A DNA stretch of 14,220 nt, taken from UMGS1840 sp964537245 (GTDB lineage: Bacteria > Bacillota > Clostridia > UMGS1840). Of the stretch, positions 1-7,816 are shown in pieces. Position 1 is the stretch's first letter, and each line of letters opens with the position of its first letter. The translations under genes were made by a program, and so were the position numbers. The stretch covers positions 1-14,220 of the forward strand of contig CAZHZL010000066.1 of NCBI GenBank assembly GCA_964537245.1, given 5' to 3'. Under the pieces are notes generated by a model, which ran no database searches, had not been told where the DNA came from, and was given only the letters and a program-made list of their open reading frames with translations.

Positions 1-15
1 TTGAGCTACACCAGC
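1..15 (-). tRNA. 5' end of a tRNA, probably tRNA-Thr (cut by window edge)
   Basis: Read on the minus strand, the first 15 bases of the window give GCTGGTGTAGCTCAA. This is a typical tRNA 5' end: an acceptor strand of seven bases, then T8, A9, G10 and A14 in their conserved places. The same start is familiar from Firmicutes tRNA-Thr genes, so Thr is the best guess, but the anticodon lies outside the window and the identity is inferred. A consensus promoter about 40 bases upstream on the same strand supports a real RNA gene. Confidence 0.7.
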
Positions 16-56
16 ACACATTTTTTCTTTTTGTTACTTTATCAGCAACGAAAATC

Positions 57-85
57 ATTATAGCATAAAAGATTTTATTTGTCAA
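57..85 (-). promoter_or_regulatory. Consensus sigma-A promoter driving the tRNA
   Basis: On the minus strand there is a perfect -35 TTGACA (80-85), a 17-base spacer and a perfect -10 TATAAT (57-62) with a TG extension one base before the -10. Transcription would start near position 50 and reach the tRNA 5' end at 15, a leader of about 35 bases. The promoter lies just after the rex stop codon, so the tRNA (or tRNA operon) should be expressed independently of rex. I see no clear terminator between rex and this promoter. Confidence 0.85.
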
Positions 86-105
86 TACTTTTTTTGTAAA
101 AAATA

Positions 106-753
106 TTATTTTTCTTTATGCTTTCTTTTTTCATTTATTTTATATGCAAGCGTCATAAGGCTGTCTGATAAATGAACATTAACGAGTGCAACATTTTTAG
201 GAACTTCAATATCAAGATATGAAAAGTTCCATATTCCTTCAACCCCTGCATTGATAACATCGTCTGCGATTTCTTTTACTGCAACTGCAGGAAGCGCTAA
301 AATTGCAATATTAATTTTATTTTTCTTGATAAAAGAAACGAGGTCTTTTATGTTGTAAACTTTAATATTATTAATTTTAGTACCTATTATTTCAGGGTTT
401 ATATCAAAAATTCCCTTTATGTTAAAGCCTCTTTTTGCAAAATTGTTGTAATTTGCAATAGCATGTCCGAGATTTCCTCCACCTATAAGTACGCATTTCT
501 GCTCATTTCCCAAGCCTAAAATTGTGCCTATTTCTTCCCTTAACAATCTTACATTATATCCATATCCCTGCTGTCCGAAGCCACCGAAATTATTCAAATC
601 CTGTCTGACCTGTGATGCAGTAATACGCATACGAGAAGCAAGCTCGTTTGACGAAATCCTGTCGATATTTGAATCTATAAGCTCCGAAAGGTGTCTGTAA
701 TATCGGGGAAGCCTTTTTATTACAGCATCCGAAACCTTCTTGTTATTTGACAT
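106..753 (-). CDS. rex: Redox-sensing transcriptional repressor Rex
   Basis: Rex binds DNA when NADH is low and leaves its operators when the NADH/NAD+ ratio rises, controlling fermentation and respiration genes. The 215-residue product has the usual family length. The N-terminal winged helix (about 1-78) includes VSDAVIKRLPRYYRHL and the recognition stretch ITASQVRQDLNNFGGFGQQG. A Rossmann NAD(H) domain follows, with the GGGNLG dinucleotide motif at about 91-96, and then the C-terminal domain-swapping helix (HLSDSLMTLAYKINE). I chose the ATG at 753, not the in-frame TTG at 762. Proteins of this family usually begin just before KKVSxAV, and AAGGAG lies only two bases before the TTG but 11 before the ATG. 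The gene follows icd in the same direction across an 80-base gap with a hairpin. Confidence 0.95.
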   Translation of the reverse strand: MSNNKKVSDAVIKRLPRYYRHLSELIDSNIDRISSNELASRMRITASQVRQDLNNFGGFGQQGYGYNVRLLREEIGTILGLGNEQKCVLIGGGNLGHAIANYNNFAKRGFNIKGIFDINPEIIGTKINNIKVYNIKDLVSFIKKNKINIAILALPAVAVKEIADDVINAGVEGIWNFSYLDIEVPKNVALVNVHLSDSLMTLAYKINEKRKHKEK

Positions 754-784
754 TTTCTCCAATTCTCCTTGTCAGAATACATAG

Positions 785-818
785 GTGCGTTCTATAATAC
801 TTTGATTACAGAACGCAC
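785..818 (-). promoter_or_regulatory. Hairpin between icd and rex, over a possible rex promoter
   Basis: The arms GTGCGTTCT (785-793) and AGAACGCAC (810-818) are a perfect 9-bp inverted repeat around a 16-base AT-rich loop. No run of T follows on either strand, so it does not look like an intrinsic terminator. On the minus strand a fair sigma-A promoter overlaps it: -35 TTTACT (828-833), 17-base spacer, -10 TGTAAT (805-810). The repeat could therefore be an operator, or an RNA element in the icd-rex transcript. It does not resemble the usual Rex operator (TTGTTAA...TTAACAA). Hairpin seen; role inferred. Confidence 0.4.
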
Positions 819-833
819 GCTACATATAGTAAA

Positions 834-1991
834 TTACATATTTTCAATTGTTTCCATAAGGTAATCTGAAAATTCCTTACTTGTTGCACCATCGTTTCTT
901 CCGGTGATAACAACCTTCTTTTCTTCATACATACATTTATCAAGAGCTTTTTCAAGCTTTGATGACTGCTCGGTATAACCGATATGTGAAAGAAGCATTA
1001 CGCAGGCACGCAAAACTGAGCATGGGTCTGCATACTGTGCTCTTCCCTCTTTAACCATACGCGGAGCAGAGCCGTGTATAGCTTCAAACATTGCATACTG
1101 TTTTCCTAAATTAGCTGAGCCTGCTGTACCTACGCCGCCCTGAAATTCAGCAGCTTCGTCTGTAATAATATCGCCGTACAAATTAGGAAGAAGAACAACC
1201 TGGAAATCTCTTCTTCTCTTTTCGTCAACGAGCTTTGCAGTCATAATATCAACATACCAGTCGTCAACCTCAATACTAGGATAATCCTTTGCGATTTCGT
1301 TGCAGATACGCAGGAATTTTCCGTCTGTTGTTTTTATAACATTAGCTTTTGTAACGATAGAAACTCTTGTCTTACCGTTTGCTTTTGCATAGTCAAATGC
1401 GGCTTTTGCAATTCTTCTTGTACCTTCGGTTGTTGTGATACAAAAATCTACTGCCAAATCGTCATCAACCTCAAAGCCGTCTGAGCCTACTGCATATGAA
1501 CCTTCGGTATTTTCTCTGAAAAATGTCCAGTCAATTCCCTGTTCAGGAACTTTAACAGGTCTTACATTTGCAAAAAGGTCAAGCTCTTTTCTCATAGCAA
1601 CATTTGCGCTTTCAACATTCGGCCACGGGTCACCTTTTCTCGGTGTTGTTGTAGGTCCTTTTAAAATAACATCACATTTTTTAAGTTCTTCCAATGTATC
1701 TGCCGGAATAGCGCAGTTAAGCTCAGCGCGTCTTTCAATTGTAAGACCGTCAATAACCTTAAACTCAACCTTGCCTTTTTCAACCTCTTCTTTTAAAAGG
1801 TATTCAAGAACTCTCTGACCTTCTGCTGTTATAAAAGGTCCGATACCGTCTCCTCCGCAAATACCGATTATAATTTTATCAAGATTTTGAAAATCCTTGA
1901 AATCTCCTGCGTTATTTATTTTTTCAACTCTTGCAAGCTGTTTTTCAAGAATTTTCTGAAATTTTTCTTTTGAAATTTCAATTTTGCTCAT
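834..1991 (-). CDS. icd: Isocitrate dehydrogenase (isocitrate/isopropylmalate dehydrogenase family)
   Basis: Oxidatively decarboxylates isocitrate to 2-oxoglutarate in the cytoplasm. The 385-residue protein has the decarboxylating beta-hydroxyacid dehydrogenase fold: GDGIG near residue 48, a substrate loop with S128, N130 and R134 followed by R144, Y166 in the ENTEGSYA motif, K215 in TKANVIK, metal-binding D274 and D278 in LYGDIITDEAAEF, and HGSAP at 306-310. Isopropylmalate dehydrogenases share this fold, but the aconitase gene 22 bases upstream on the same strand makes isocitrate the likely substrate. The coenzyme is unclear: the stretch after HGSAP (RMVKEGRAQ) is not the textbook NADP or NAD pattern. 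The ATG follows AAAGGA at a spacing of about 11. An N-terminal extension of about 38 residues precedes the Rossmann start. Confidence 0.88.
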   Translation of the reverse strand: MSKIEISKEKFQKILEKQLARVEKINNAGDFKDFQNLDKIIIGICGGDGIGPFITAEGQRVLEYLLKEEVEKGKVEFKVIDGLTIERRAELNCAIPADTLEELKKCDVILKGPTTTPRKGDPWPNVESANVAMRKELDLFANVRPVKVPEQGIDWTFFRENTEGSYAVGSDGFEVDDDLAVDFCITTTEGTRRIAKAAFDYAKANGKTRVSIVTKANVIKTTDGKFLRICNEIAKDYPSIEVDDWYVDIMTAKLVDEKRRRDFQVVLLPNLYGDIITDEAAEFQGGVGTAGSANLGKQYAMFEAIHGSAPRMVKEGRAQYADPCSVLRACVMLLSHIGYTEQSSKLEKALDKCMYEEKKVVITGRNDGATSKEFSDYLMETIENM

Positions 1992-2013
1992 TTTTTATAT
2001 TTCCTTTCTTATA

Positions 2014-3945
2014 TTATGCTCTGTTCTTTGTAAAGTTAAGAAGTCCGCCGTCGATAAGCATTTCGCGGTCACGCTCTGAAAGCTCTGCTACAAGCTCGAT
2101 TTCAGCGCCTGTTGTTTTATTTTTGAGAACAATTTTTCCGTCATTTGCAATAAGCTCTTTTATGTTTTTCAATAAAAGCTCATCATTAAGTGAAATTTTG
2201 TCATAGTCGGCTTCGTTTGCAAATGTAAGCGGGATAATACCTGCGTTGATTAAGTTTGCTTTATGTATTCTTGCAAAGGATTTCACGATAACTGCTTTAA
2301 CGCCGAGATACAAAGGAGCTAATGCAGCGTGCTCTCTTGATGAACCTTGTCCATAGTTTGCACCACCGATAATAATTGATTTTTTCATCTCCAAAGCTCT
2401 GTCGTGGAAATTCTCATCACAAACTGCAAAACAGAATTTTGAAATTGCAGGAATGTTTGAACGAAGCGGCAGAATTTTTGCACCGGCAGGCATAATATGG
2501 TCAGTTGTTATATTATCCTCAACCTTTAAGCTGACGCCTGCTTCTATTGTAGCTTCCATTGGCTGTGAGGTCGGGAATGGTTTGATATTCGGTCCTCTTA
2601 AAATTTCAACAGTATCCATCTTTTCCTCTTCAATCGGAGAAACAATCATATTATCGTTTATTGTAAATACTTCAGGAAGCTTAAATTCAGGCATATCTCC
2701 GATTTCTCTTGGGTCTGTAAGATAACCGTTTATAGCTGAAATTGCAGCCATTTCGGGAGATACAAGATAAATCTGACCGTCTTTTGTTCCCGATCTGCCT
2801 TCAAAGTTACGGTTAAAGGTTCTAAGTGAAATACCTTTTGAGTTAGGCGACTGCCCCATACCGATACATGGACCGCAAGCACTTTCAAGAATCCTTGCAC
2901 CAGCGTCAATAAGAATTGATAACGCACCGTTTTCTGCAAGCATATTGAGAACTTGTTTTGAGCCCGGAGCAATTGAAAGAGAAACATCGGGATGAACGGT
3001 TTTTCCCTTTAATATATGCGCAACCTTCATCATATCAAGAAGTGATGAGTTTGTACATGAGCCGATACATACCTGGTCAATTTTCATATTTCCGATTTCA
3101 TCAACTGATTTTACATTATCAGGAGAATGAGGACAAGCTGCCAAAGGCTTCAATTCAGATAAATTGATTTTTACAATTTTGTCATATTCTGCGTCAGCGT
3201 CTGCACTGAGTTCAACATAATCTTCTTCTCTTTTTTGCGCCTTTAAGAACTCTCTTGTTATCTCGTCAGACGGGAAGATTGAAGTTGTTGCACCAAGCTC
3301 AGCACCCATATTTGTAATTGTTGCTCTTTCGGGAACTGAAAGCGTTTTAACACCTTCACCGCAATATTCGATAATTTTACCTACTCCGCCTTTAACGGAA
3401 AGTATTCTTAATACTTCTAAAATAACATCCTTTGCACTTACCCATGGGCTTAATTTACCTGTAAGCTCAACCTTAACAATTTCAGGACAAACAATATGAT
3501 ATGCACCGCCGCCCATAGCAACAGCAACATCCATACCGCCTGCACCTATCGCAATCATACCGATACCGCCGCCTGTTGGTGTATGTGAATCTGAGCCGAT
3601 AAGTGTTTTTCCGGGAATACCGAATCTTTCAAGATGTACCTGATGACAGATACCGTTACCGGGACGGGAAAAATATATTCCGTGCTTTTTGCATATACTT
3701 CCGATAAAACGGTGGTCATCGGCATTTTCAAAGCCTGACTGAAGTGTATTATGGTCGATATATGCAACAGATTTTTCTGTTTTAACTCTTTTAACGCCCA
3801 TTGCTTCAAATTCCAGGTATGCCATAGTTCCCGTAGCATCCTGAGTAAGAGTCTGGTCAATTTTTATAGCTATTGAATTGCCCTTTTTAAACTCACCTGA
3901 AACAAGATGCGCTTTTAAAATTTTTTGTGCTAATGTATAACCCAT
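2014..3945 (-). CDS. acn: Aconitate hydratase
   Basis: Interconverts citrate and isocitrate through a [4Fe-4S] cluster. The 643-residue length fits the shorter clostridial and mitochondrial-like aconitases, not the ~900-residue AcnA type. Cluster ligands are C297 (in CIGSCTNSS) and C357 and C360 (in CGPCIGMG). The SDSHTPTGGG motif is at 118-127. The C-terminal swivel domain carries GGANYGQGSSREHAAL, with the catalytic Ser in SREHAAL. The start ATG is preceded by AAGGGGG, and a good sigma-A promoter lies about 50 bases upstream, so acn appears to lead an acn-icd(-rex) transcription unit. No citrate synthase gene is in the window. The product supplies isocitrate to the next gene for 2-oxoglutarate and glutamate synthesis. 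Confidence 0.95.
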   Translation of the reverse strand: MGYTLAQKILKAHLVSGEFKKGNSIAIKIDQTLTQDATGTMAYLEFEAMGVKRVKTEKSVAYIDHNTLQSGFENADDHRFIGSICKKHGIYFSRPGNGICHQVHLERFGIPGKTLIGSDSHTPTGGGIGMIAIGAGGMDVAVAMGGGAYHIVCPEIVKVELTGKLSPWVSAKDVILEVLRILSVKGGVGKIIEYCGEGVKTLSVPERATITNMGAELGATTSIFPSDEITREFLKAQKREEDYVELSADADAEYDKIVKINLSELKPLAACPHSPDNVKSVDEIGNMKIDQVCIGSCTNSSLLDMMKVAHILKGKTVHPDVSLSIAPGSKQVLNMLAENGALSILIDAGARILESACGPCIGMGQSPNSKGISLRTFNRNFEGRSGTKDGQIYLVSPEMAAISAINGYLTDPREIGDMPEFKLPEVFTINDNMIVSPIEEEKMDTVEILRGPNIKPFPTSQPMEATIEAGVSLKVEDNITTDHIMPAGAKILPLRSNIPAISKFCFAVCDENFHDRALEMKKSIIIGGANYGQGSSREHAALAPLYLGVKAVIVKSFARIHKANLINAGIIPLTFANEADYDKISLNDELLLKNIKELIANDGKIVLKNKTTGAEIELVAELSERDREMLIDGGLLNFTKNRA

Positions 3946-3994
3946 TTTAACACGTCCCCCTTATATGTAATTATAAAATACAATCCCAAATTAA

Positions 3995-4023
3995 ATTATA
4001 TCATAATTTGTCGTAAAAATCAA
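3995..4023 (-). promoter_or_regulatory. Sigma-A promoter of acn-icd
   Basis: On the minus strand: -35 TTGATT (4018-4023), 17-base spacer, -10 TATAAT (3995-4000) with a TG extension (TGATATAAT). It lies in the 118-base gap between mtaB and acn, and transcription would begin near 3988, about 43 bases before the acn start codon. The gap has no convincing terminator for the mtaB operon. Confidence 0.75.
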
Positions 4024-4063
4024 TATATATTTTGCACTTATTTTTTATTTTTTTCTCTGTATA

Positions 4064-5353
4064 TTATTGCAATTTTCCATATGCTGAAATATCTTTTGTT
4101 TCTTCGATATAAACATTTTTTATTTTGCCGGATAAATTCTCATCACTTTTTACAAAAACATTTATATAATTATCAGAAAAACCGTGCCAGAAATCGCCCT
4201 TTTTCTCTTCAAAAAGTACGGACAAGGTTTTTCCTTTGAAGCTTTCTATTATATCGTTTTCGATTTTATCGCTTAATTCTATAACCTTTTTACTGCGTTC
4301 TTCTTTAATTTTTTCGTCAATCTGATTTTCCATTTTTGCTGCAACAGTGCCGTCGCGCATGGAATATTTAAAGGTATGCACCTTCAAAAAGCCTACTTTA
4401 TTTATAAGCTCAAGCGTATCTGAAAATTCTTCGTCGGTTTCGCCCGGAAAACCAACAATAACATCTGTTGTGATTTCCGTAAGCGGATTTATTTCTCTTA
4501 ATTTTTTTACAACATTATAAAAATATTCAGATGTATAATGTCTGTTCATTCTTTTTATAACGCTGTCGCTTCCGCTTTGAAGGGAAATATGAAAATGCGG
4601 ACAAAGTTTTTTTGTTTTTTTGTAAAATTCAAAAAACTCTTCTGTAAATGCAAGCGGCTCAATTGAGCTTAAGCGTATTCTTTCTATTCCGTCAATTTCT
4701 TCAATCATAGATAAAAGCTTCGGGAAAGTCATATTTTCCATATCTGCTCCATAGTTGCACACATGTATTCCCGACAGAACAATTTCCTTATATCCGTTTT
4801 TTGCAAGAGCAGTAATTTCAGAAACAATGTCACCTGTATCTCTGCTTCTGCATCTTCCTCTTACATAAGGGATAATACAGTATGAGCAAAATGAATCACA
4901 GCCGTCCTGAATTTTTATTATGGCGCGCGTCTTTTCCTGATATGATAAAAGAGCAGGAAAATCAAAGCCACCCGTTACATCATCGCTGACCTTAAGTATT
5001 TTCTCTCGCTTTGAAAGCTCTTCCTTTGCAATTTTTATTATTTTATTCTTATCCGAATTTCCGACAACAGCAAAAACACCTTCAATATCCATAACCTCTT
5101 TTGGATTTGCCTGTGAATAACAGCCTGTTGCAATAACGATTGCATTACTATTTGAACGAATACATTTTCTTATAAGCTGACGGGATTTTCGGTCGCTCAT
5201 GTTTGTAACCGAGCATGTATTTATAATATATATATCGCTTTTTTCAAAAGTAACGGTAGTCAAAAAGCCTTCATCACGAAACATCTGTGATAAAGCTTCA
5301 GATTCATATTGATTTACTTTACAGCCAAGCGTCAATATACAAACCTTTTTCAT
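4064..5353 (-). CDS. mtaB: tRNA (t6A37) methylthiotransferase MtaB
   Basis: A radical-SAM methylthiotransferase that converts t6A to ms2t6A at position 37 of ANN-reading tRNAs. The 429-residue product has the full family layout. The N-terminal UPF0004 domain has cluster cysteines C11 (in GCKVNQYE), C47 (in NTCSVT) and C78 (in ATGCYSQ). The radical-SAM domain has CxxxCxxC at C152, C156 and C159, followed by IIPYVRGRCRSR. The C-terminus is TRAM-like. The GCKVNQ start and RGRxRS are typical of MtaB and differ from MiaB and RimO. Its ATG overlaps the stop of the PHP gene by one base (TAATG) and sits behind AAGGAG, so it is translationally coupled to that gene. Confidence 0.92.
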   Translation of the reverse strand: MKKVCILTLGCKVNQYESEALSQMFRDEGFLTTVTFEKSDIYIINTCSVTNMSDRKSRQLIRKCIRSNSNAIVIATGCYSQANPKEVMDIEGVFAVVGNSDKNKIIKIAKEELSKREKILKVSDDVTGGFDFPALLSYQEKTRAIIKIQDGCDSFCSYCIIPYVRGRCRSRDTGDIVSEITALAKNGYKEIVLSGIHVCNYGADMENMTFPKLLSMIEEIDGIERIRLSSIEPLAFTEEFFEFYKKTKKLCPHFHISLQSGSDSVIKRMNRHYTSEYFYNVVKKLREINPLTEITTDVIVGFPGETDEEFSDTLELINKVGFLKVHTFKYSMRDGTVAAKMENQIDEKIKEERSKKVIELSDKIENDIIESFKGKTLSVLFEEKKGDFWHGFSDNYINVFVKSDENLSGKIKNVYIEETKDISAYGKLQ

Positions 5354-6063
5354 TAATTCTCCTTAAATCCGTACGGTATAACAATATTACCGCTTATATC
5401 AAAAATAAAATCCTTTGATTTCAAAATGTCAGCAAATTGAAATGAGTCTTTTATTATACTTTTGGTGTTTATCGAAATACTGCCTTCGTGGGTAGGATGA
5501 TGATAATCCGTACCTCCGCAGATAAGCATATCCTTATGCATAAGGGCATATTTGCAGGCAGTTGCAATGCTTCCGTTTTGACCGGGATGCATATTAAAGG
5601 TTTCTATTCCATCAATAAATTCAGCAGGCATAAGAGTCATATCCTTTCTGAATGGGTGCGCCTGCAAAATAACATTTTTGTCATTTTTCATGTTACGGTA
5701 AAACTTTTCTAAAGTGCCGTCTATATAATCATACGACTTTTCAACGAATTTCTCATCAATCCCGTAGACAAGATAATCGTTATAATTTTCTGTAAATCTT
5801 ATTTCAATTCCGAGTATAACATTGATATTTTTATCTTCTGCATATTTAACCGCCTCATTGTAATCGTAAAGATAATTCTTTACGGCAGTTTTCTTATCAT
5901 ATTCCAGAAGATCGGGATTAAAGTGATTTGTAAGCACCAATGTACTGTAACCCAGCTTGTCATATATATCCACAACATCTTTTACAGGAATTTCACTGCA
6001 ACGGCTTCCAGGCTTTGAATGTGCGTGCGCTTCAAGCTTATATTTATAATTTTCAAAATTCAT
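5353..6063 (-). CDS. PHP-domain metal-dependent phosphoesterase (unknown substrate)
   Basis: A 236-residue stand-alone PHP (polymerase and histidinol phosphatase) domain. Candidate metal ligands are in the expected order: H13 and H15 (EAHAHS), H47 (TNHF), E87 (GIEIRF), H136 (QAHPFR), D186 and H188 (GTDYHH). PHP proteins hydrolyse phosphate esters using up to three metal ions; the substrate cannot be read from the sequence. It may be histidinol-phosphatase-like, but no his genes are nearby. The ATG follows AAAGGAG, 15 bases after the trmL stop, and its own stop overlaps the mtaB start. It is thus sandwiched between two tRNA-modification genes, which makes a nucleotide- or RNA-related role possible but unproven. 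No signal peptide or membrane segment is seen. Confidence 0.8.
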   Translation of the reverse strand: MNFENYKYKLEAHAHSKPGSRCSEIPVKDVVDIYDKLGYSTLVLTNHFNPDLLEYDKKTAVKNYLYDYNEAVKYAEDKNINVILGIEIRFTENYNDYLVYGIDEKFVEKSYDYIDGTLEKFYRNMKNDKNVILQAHPFRKDMTLMPAEFIDGIETFNMHPGQNGSIATACKYALMHKDMLICGGTDYHHPTHEGSISINTKSIIKDSFQFADILKSKDFIFDISGNIVIPYGFKEN

Positions 6064-6078
6064 CTCAAAAAAACTCCT

Positions 6079-6570
6079 TTACCATTTAAGTCTGTGAAGC
6101 TCTCCTTCTAAATTAAAGCTTTCAAAATTATCTTGTCTGTATGCTTCGTATGCAACAATGGCAACCGCGTTTGACAAATTGAGGCTTCTTGTATCGCCAA
6201 GCATAGGTATTCTTAAACATTCATCAGGATGTTCAACTAAAATTTCTTCGGGAATACCGGCAGTTTCTTTACCAAATATGATATAACAGCCGTCGTTGAA
6301 TTTAACATCACAGTGAGTTCTTTTTGCCTTTGTTGTCAGATAATACATCTCTCCACTGTTTTTTTCGTAGAAATCGGCAATGCTGTCATAATATGTTATA
6401 TCAAGGTCGTCCCAGTAGTCAAGACCTGCTCTTTTCAGCTTTGCATTATCTATTTTAAAGCCCATCGGACCCACTAAATGAAGTCTCGCTCCTGTTGCCT
6501 TACAGGTACGGGCAATATTTCCGGTATTCTGAGGTATTTCCGGCTCAAATAAAACTATATTAAGTATCAT
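6079..6570 (-). CDS. trmL: tRNA (cytidine/uridine-34 2'-O)-methyltransferase TrmL
   Basis: A SPOUT-class, AdoMet-dependent enzyme that methylates the 2'-OH of the wobble base 34 in tRNA-Leu isoacceptors. The 163-residue product has the minimal SPOUT layout with all three motifs: FEPEIPQNTGNIARTC near the N-terminus, IIFGKETAGIP in the middle, and LRIPMLGDTRSLNLSNAVAI, which forms the trefoil knot near the C-terminus. I start it at the ATG at 6570. The frame stays open to 6654, but the extra 28 codons run through a perfect hairpin and share no family character, whereas GGAG lies 10 bases before the 6570 ATG and family members begin with (M)xxNIVLFxPEIPxN. It leads a trmL-PHP-mtaB group. Confidence 0.92.
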   Translation of the reverse strand: MILNIVLFEPEIPQNTGNIARTCKATGARLHLVGPMGFKIDNAKLKRAGLDYWDDLDITYYDSIADFYEKNSGEMYYLTTKAKRTHCDVKFNDGCYIIFGKETAGIPEEILVEHPDECLRIPMLGDTRSLNLSNAVAIVAYEAYRQDNFESFNLEGELHRLKW

Positions 6571-6592
6571 TTCGAATTCGCTCCAATTATTT

Positions 6593-6635
6593 AGACAGAG
6601 GGGATTTATTTTTGTTCCCCTCTGTCTTTTTATTT
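6593..6635 (+). terminator. Strong hairpin with T-tract on the plus strand
   Basis: The arms AGACAGAGGGGA (6593-6604) and TCCCCTCTGTCT (6616-6627) form a perfect 12-bp stem with an 11-base loop. On the plus strand it is followed at once by TTTTTATTTTATTT, the layout of a rho-independent terminator. The genes on both sides, however, run on the minus strand. In that direction the stem begins 8 bases after the aminotransferase stop, but what follows is AAATAATTGG, a poor U-tract. It may end leftward transcription weakly, stabilise an mRNA end, or stop antisense transcription. Structure seen; direction of action inferred. Confidence 0.7.
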
Positions 6636-7816
6636 TATTTAAAATTTTTATCAATAAAATGCTGCATTCTCTTTAAAGCTTTTTTAATATCGTCCAAAGA
6701 GTAGGCGTATGATATTCTGATATGTCCCTCGCCACATTCTCCGAAAGCATTTCCGGGAACAACAGCTAATTTTTCGGAAAAAAGAAGCTTTTCACAAAAT
6801 TCTTCAGACGACATACCAAATCTTTTTATAGACGGAAAAACATAAAATGCACCGAGCGGCTCAAAGCAATCAAGCCCCATTTTATTAAGTGCATTTACAA
6901 GAAATACTCTTCTTTCGTTATATTGCTCTTTCATGTCCTCAACATCGCCCATTCCGTTTTTAAGTGCGTCAATAGCCGCATACTGCGAAAAAGTCGGTGC
7001 TGACATTATTCCATATTGGTGAATTTTTATCATTGTGCTGATAATCTCTTTAGGCGCACAAGCATAACCAAGTCTCCAGCCTGTCATAGCAAAGGCTTTT
7101 GAGAAACCGTTTACAACAACGCATCTTTCTCTCATACCTTCAAATTCAGCAATGGACGCATGTTTTCCCTGATATGTAAGCTCAGAATAAATTTCATCTG
7201 AAAGCACAATAAGATTATGCTTTTTTATAACAGGAACAAGCTTCTCTAAATCTTCTCTTGTCATAATTCCGCCTGTCGGATTATTGGGATACGGAAGAAT
7301 CAAAAGCTTTGATTTCGGTGTGATATATTTTTCCAGAACTTCAGGAAGAAGCTTAAAGCCGTTTTCCTGAGTTGTTTCTACAGCAACGGGAACTCCGCCC
7401 GAAAGCTCTGCACATGGCTTGTAGCAAACAAAGCTCGGCTCCGGAATAAGCACCTCATCTCCGGGAGCAACAAACGCTCTTATACACACATCGATAGCTT
7501 CACTTGCTCCGACAGTTACTATAATTTCGTTTGAAGGCTCGTAGGAAACATTTATACTGTCTTTAAGATATTTTGCAATACATTCTCTCAGTTCGATAAG
7601 ACCTGAATTTGATGTATAAAAGGTATGCCCTTTTTCGAGTGCTTTAATAGCTTCTGTACGAATGTGCCACGGCGTTGCAAAATCCGGCTCTCCGACACCA
7701 AGAGAGATAACATCAGGCATAGTTGCTGCAACATCGAAAAATTTTCTGATACCTGAGGGTTTTATTTCTTTTGCAGTTTTTGATAAATAAGCTTCAGGAG
7801 TAAATGTACTGCTCAA
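6635..7816 (-). CDS. PLP-dependent class I/II aminotransferase (aspartate-type)
   Basis: A fold-type I, pyridoxal-phosphate-dependent aminotransferase of 393 residues, the normal length. It has a GVGEPDF motif at 40-46, the NNPTGG loop at 178-183, SDEIYSELTY at 206-215 with the PLP-binding Asp and Tyr, the Schiff-base lysine K240 in GFSKAFAMTGWRLGY, and the substrate-carboxylate Arg in GHIRISYAYS near the C-terminus. This group includes AspC/PatA-like enzymes; the true amino-acid substrate (aspartate, aromatic or branched) is not decidable here. The start is TTG at 7816, overlapping the TGA of the upstream regulator gene, with AGGGTGA seven bases ahead of it. The pairing with an Lrp/AsnC regulator suggests control by an amino acid. 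Confidence 0.88.
   Translation of the reverse strand: MSSTFTPEAYLSKTAKEIKPSGIRKFFDVAATMPDVISLGVGEPDFATPWHIRTEAIKALEKGHTFYTSNSGLIELRECIAKYLKDSINVSYEPSNEIIVTVGASEAIDVCIRAFVAPGDEVLIPEPSFVCYKPCAELSGGVPVAVETTQENGFKLLPEVLEKYITPKSKLLILPYPNNPTGGIMTREDLEKLVPVIKKHNLIVLSDEIYSELTYQGKHASIAEFEGMRERCVVVNGFSKAFAMTGWRLGYACAPKEIISTMIKIHQYGIMSAPTFSQYAAIDALKNGMGDVEDMKEQYNERRVFLVNALNKMGLDCFEPLGAFYVFPSIKRFGMSSEEFCEKLLFSEKLAVVPGNAFGECGEGHIRISYAYSLDDIKKALKRMQHFIDKNFK

Noticed and set aside
785..818. Terminator after icd
   Set aside because: The stem is good, but neither strand has a T-tract after it, so it is listed as a regulatory hairpin instead.
1435..1818. Open frame on the plus strand inside icd (127 codons)
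   Set aside because: It lies wholly antisense to a clear isocitrate dehydrogenase, is serine-rich and low-complexity, and shows no recognisable motif or ribosome-binding site. Similar antisense frames within acn, phoH and yqfD were dropped for the same reason.
4008..4023. Possible Rex operator at the acn promoter (TTGATTTTTACGACAA on the minus strand)
   Set aside because: Only the outer TTG...CAA matches; the inner TAA/TTA half-sites of the known clostridial Rex operator are missing, so it is too weak to list.
6571..6654. 28-codon N-terminal extension of TrmL
   Set aside because: It translates the hairpin between the two genes, has no family similarity, and the ATG at 6570 has a ribosome-binding site and the standard TrmL N-terminus.
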